64,000 bases of DNA from Vibrio sp. MedPE-SWchi (GTDB taxonomy: Bacteria; Pseudomonadota; Gammaproteobacteria; Enterobacterales; Vibrionaceae). Position numbers and translations under genes: made by a program. This document shows, piece by piece, positions 61,472 through 64,000 of this stretch (within the stretch, counting starts at the first letter, position 1; each line of letters starts with the position of its first letter). The stretch covers positions 310,001-374,000 of the forward strand of contig MPDB01000001.1 in assembly GCA_001874155.1 (NCBI GenBank). The letters run 5' to 3'. Under the pieces are notes generated by a model that was given only the letters and a program-made list of their open reading frames with translations, searched no databases and had not been told where the DNA came from.

Positions 61472-62578
61472 ATGACTCAAATTAACCAAGAAAGACTGGT
61501 TGAACACTTCTGCCAATTAATCAAGATCGATAGCGAATCACGCTTCGAACTAGAGATTGCGCAAGCGTTAGCAGAGCAACTGGGCGAGCTAGGTTTCACT
61601 GTTCATAAACTGCCAGTACCTGAAGAGGTGTCTAATGGCTTTAATGTTTATGCTCGTTTAGAAGGCAAGTTGGACGACAGCATCGTACTTAGCTGCCACA
61701 TGGACACCGTTGCACCTGGCAACAACATTGAACCGATTATTGAAGATGGCGTTATTCGCTCAAAGGGCAACACAATTTTAGGTGGCGATGATAAATCTGG
61801 CATTGCCGCGATCATGGAAGCGGTACGTTGTATTCAAGCTGAAAACCTTGAGCACAAAACGATTGAATTAGCATTCACCGTGCATGAAGAAGGTGGCCTT
61901 CAAGGCTCCAAACACTTCGACATGTCTTACATTCAGTCTGACAAAGCGATCGTATTAGATTCAGGCGGCCCAATCGGCACTATCATCAACCGTGCACCTG
62001 GCCAACAATCGATGACCTTCACCATTAAAGGCCGACCAGCTCACGCAGGTTTAGCGCCAGAAGAAGGCATCAGTGCTATCGGTGTTGCAGCCGACGCAAT
62101 CACCAACATGAACCTACTTCGAATTGATGAAGAAACCACAGCAAACATTGGTATTGTTGAGGGTGGACAAGCGACTAACATCGTCATGCCTGAGCTTAAA
62201 GTTGTGGCTGAAGCGCGTTCATTGAACGGTCAAAAACTGACGATGCAAGTAAACCACATGGTTGATACCTTCCAAGCCGCTGCAGATAAGCATGGCGCTG
62301 AAGTTGAACTGGACTCTAAGCGCGCTTATGAAGCCTATGTTATCGAAGAAGATCACGCCCACATTGTTTCTATTAAGCAATCGTTTGAAGCACTAGGTAT
62401 TGAACCTCAAGCTCAGCCAACGGGTGGTGGTAGCGATGCCAACAACTTCAACGAGAAAGGGCTTGTTACCGTGAACTTGTCTACAGGCATGGCCAAAGTT
62501 CACACAACGGACGAGTTCATTACCGTTGATGATCTGACCAAAACCACTCAGTTCATGAAGCACTATCTGACTGCTTAA
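61472..62578 (+). CDS. M20-family metallopeptidase, PepT-like
   Basis: 368 residues. Zinc sites: His and Asp of LSCHMDTVAPG (about 75-85), GGDDKSGIAAI (about 107-117), the general-base Glu of VHEEGGLQG, and a C-terminal His in GMAKVHTTDEFI. A dimerisation lid lies at about 180-285. Similar to the PepT-like group (YqjE type) that cleaves tri- or dipeptides; it is shorter than E. coli PepT (408). Cytoplasmic. The ATG at 61472 is chosen over a TTG at 61457. Confidence 0.92.
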   Translation: MTQINQERLVEHFCQLIKIDSESRFELEIAQALAEQLGELGFTVHKLPVPEEVSNGFNVYARLEGKLDDSIVLSCHMDTVAPGNNIEPIIEDGVIRSKGNTILGGDDKSGIAAIMEAVRCIQAENLEHKTIELAFTVHEEGGLQGSKHFDMSYIQSDKAIVLDSGGPIGTIINRAPGQQSMTFTIKGRPAHAGLAPEEGISAIGVAADAITNMNLLRIDEETTANIGIVEGGQATNIVMPELKVVAEARSLNGQKLTMQVNHMVDTFQAAADKHGAEVELDSKRAYEAYVIEEDHAHIVSIKQSFEALGIEPQAQPTGGGSDANNFNEKGLVTVNLSTGMAKVHTTDEFITVDDLTKTTQFMKHYLTA

Positions 62579-62636
62579 GTGCTACTGACAAGCGCTAGCT
62601 CCTGCCTTTATTAATAGGTTTGTAGCTGAACAAAAT

Positions 62637-62667
62637 AAAAATCCGGCACTTAACTGTCGGATTTTTT
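62637..62667 (+). terminator. rho-independent terminator
   Basis: AAAATCCGGCA / TGTCGGATTTT stem with one G-T pair, a 6-base loop and six T. About 60 bases after the peptidase gene. Confidence 0.88.
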
Positions 62668-62760
62668 GATACTTTTATCACTAAAGGTTTCCACTTCCCC
62701 TAGTCCCCGTTCCGCTTGCGTTTGACGAACACTACTCCACTAACTAGCCTTATTAGTATT

Positions 62761-62789
62761 CATGCATATACAACAAGATGGTATGCATG
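62761..62789. repeat. inverted repeat upstream of ribA fusion
   Basis: Perfect 8-bp arms CATGCATA / TATGCATG with a 13-base spacer, about 85 bases before the fusion gene. Operator or leader hairpin; no FMN-riboswitch features were recognised around it. Confidence 0.45.
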
Positions 62790-62873
62790 CAATAGCTTTA
62801 TTTCATTGGTTATTTAGCTTGGCAGCTTTGGCCTTTTCATTGGGCGCAAAGTAAGGCTTAGGAGCATATTGTT

Positions 62874-63926
62874 ATGGGTACTTCTATTTTATTTTACGAA
62901 CCTTTCGACTCAAATGGTTTTCTCTCCAATTTCTACCCAGTCATCATTCGCGCATCAGGAGTCAACTGGCCCTCTAGCGAGCACTACTATCAAGCACAAA
63001 AGTTTGAATCACCCAAGATTCAAGAAGAAATCAGGCTTGCTGAGTCGCCAGATATCGCCTTTCAGCTAAGCCGTCAGTATCAAGATGAAGTCCGCGCCGA
63101 CTGGATGTCGTCACGTGAAGAGGTGATGCGATTCATCGTTGAACAGAAATTTGCCCAACACAATAAACTGGCTTTTCATCTCGTGAATACGGGCGATATT
63201 GAATTAAAAGAGCACTCCCACAAAGATGATTTTTGGGGTGATGGCGGCGATGGTCACGGTCAGAATAAACTGGGGCATATTTTGATGGATGTGCGAAACG
63301 AGCTTAAGAGTGAACCTCCGTTTAATCTCGTTAGTTTTATTGATGCCGCCAAGCTTCCGACTCAGTGGGGCGAATTTAAAATGCATGCCTTCGTTGAGCA
63401 CAGTACTCAAAAAGAGCACCTTGCTTTGGTCTATGGTGACATCAGCAAGGTCAATGCACCCCTTATTAGACTTCACTCTGAGTGTCTCACCGGCGATGCC
63501 TTATTCAGTGCTCGTTGCGACTGTGGTTTCCAACTTTCTCGTGCTCTTCAGAACATCGTCAACGAAGGCGCGGGTATTTTGTTGTACCTCAGACAAGAAG
63601 GACGCGGCATTGGCCTTTCCAATAAGGTTCGTGCCTATCACCTTCAAGACGATGGCGCGGACACAGTACAAGCGAATGAGAGACTCGGGTTTGAAGCGGA
63701 CATGCGTGACTATGCGTTTTGTCAGGGTATGTTAGGCTATTTTGGCGTCACTTCGGTGAGATTGATGACCAACAACCCTAGAAAAGTAAAAGCCTTGGAA
63801 GGTGCGAACATTAAAATTGCAGAGCGAGTGGCGTTACAAGAAGGCAATAATCCCCACAATCATCACTACTTAAAAACTAAAGCGGAAAAGCTGGGGCACA
63901 TGTTCGATGCCACTTTCATCAAATAG
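62874..63926 (+). CDS. NADAR-domain (COG3236) / GTP cyclohydrolase II fusion
   Basis: 350 residues in two domains. NADAR/YbiA-like (about 4-145): [33 protein letters not shown] and [17 protein letters not shown]. RibA-like GTP cyclohydrolase II (about 160-345): [23 protein letters not shown], the zinc cysteines in [27 protein letters not shown] and [12 protein letters not shown]3236 proteins of this fusion type in plants and Vibrio hydrolyse the N-glycosidic bond of the first two riboflavin-pathway intermediates, so the protein may both start the pathway and remove damaged or excess intermediates. AGGAG lies 10 bases before the ATG. Apparently separate from a main rib operon. Confidence 0.92.
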   Translation: MGTSILFYEPFDSNGFLSNFYPVIIRASGVNWPSSEHYYQAQKFESPKIQEEIRLAESPDIAFQLSRQYQDEVRADWMSSREEVMRFIVEQKFAQHNKLAFHLVNTGDIELKEHSHKDDFWGDGGDGHGQNKLGHILMDVRNELKSEPPFNLVSFIDAAKLPTQWGEFKMHAFVEHSTQKEHLALVYGDISKVNAPLIRLHSECLTGDALFSARCDCGFQLSRALQNIVNEGAGILLYLRQEGRGIGLSNKVRAYHLQDDGADTVQANERLGFEADMRDYAFCQGMLGYFGVTSVRLMTNNPRKVKALEGANIKIAERVALQEGNNPHNHHYLKTKAEKLGHMFDATFIK

Positions 63927-63956
63927 GAACTTAATTACGATTAAGTCATAAACAAA

Positions 63957-63995
63957 AGGCCCCTTCTCGGTGCAATATGGCAAATCGAGAGGGGA
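63957..63995 (+). terminator. terminator-like hairpin after the ribA fusion
   Basis: CCCCTTCTCG opposite CGAGAGGGG with one bulged base and a loop of about 16 bases. The tail lies at the window edge, so the T-tract cannot be judged. Confidence 0.45.
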
Positions 63996-64000
63996 ACTCC

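Noticed and set aside
62668..62873. FMN riboswitch before the ribA fusion
   Set aside because: None of the conserved RFN-element segments were recognisable; only a simple inverted repeat is present.
1..64000. CRISPR arrays, tRNA or rRNA genes, insertion sequences, prophage
   Set aside because: No regularly spaced repeats, no cloverleaf-like or rRNA sequences, and no transposase, integrase or phage structural genes were seen.

Overview
The window looks like a chromosomal segment of a marine Vibrio or a close Vibrionaceae relative. The evidence is a TonB2-type energy-transduction operon with TtpC, a VlpA-like lipocalin, a NADAR-RibA fusion, a nirBDC-cobA cluster, a full homogentisate pathway and a Fur-like site of the Vibrio type. 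Base composition appears moderate (mid-40s percent GC by eye) and even throughout. I see no rRNA, tRNA, insertion sequence, prophage or CRISPR array.

Positions 1-10.7 kb are a signalling region. It holds a 5'-truncated hybrid histidine kinase, a DUF899 thioredoxin-like protein, and a minus-strand operon of a membrane-anchored di-heme peroxidase with a His/Asp-rich segment followed by two hybrid kinases. The second of these kinases has an ATPase domain that looks dead. An MscS channel follows. From 10.7 to 15.8 kb is the six-gene TonB2-type operon (DUF3450, TtpC, ExbB, ExbD, TonB, TPR), each gene overlapping the next by 1-4 bases, with a Fur-like operator upstream. Next to it are two gene remnants, the last third of a FhuB-like ferric-siderophore permease and the DNA-binding end of an AraC regulator. 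A sensor diguanylate cyclase and the ABC-F protein YbiT follow.

Positions 21.6-38.4 kb are an accessory region of exported enzymes and outer-membrane proteins controlled by three or more LysR regulators. It holds a serine-type sulfatase with its radical-SAM maturase, two DUF1254/DUF1214 proteins, a FadL/OmpP1-like barrel, an exported choloylglycine-hydrolase-family enzyme, and an operon of an exported metallo-beta-lactamase-fold enzyme with two small secreted proteins, one histidine-rich. Positions 38.6-41.9 kb carry small housekeeping or detoxification enzymes (VOC, two GNATs, isochorismatase-like, Nudix, LysE).

Positions 42-47 kb encode cytoplasmic nitrite reduction (nirB, nirD, nirC) and the siroheme-pathway methyltransferase cobA, with FNR-like and NarL/NarP-like sites upstream of nirB. 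After a lipocalin, an MBL-fold hydrolase, an LDH/MDH-family dehydrogenase and an EamA transporter comes a divergent locus at 51.3-56.8 kb. It pairs a TRAP transporter and HAD phosphatase with a cytoplasmic glycerophosphodiesterase and a DeoR regulator, with repeated TGAACATT motifs in the shared promoter region. Positions 57-61 kb are the tyrosine-degradation operon hppD-hmgA-fahA-maiA with TyrR-like boxes upstream. The window ends with a PepT-like peptidase and the NADAR-RibA fusion.

The best candidates for undescribed biology are the peroxidase-kinase-pseudokinase operon, the exported MBL/His-rich operon, and the TRAP/glycerophosphodiesterase/HAD locus. All functional links between neighbours are inferences from gene order and sequence.
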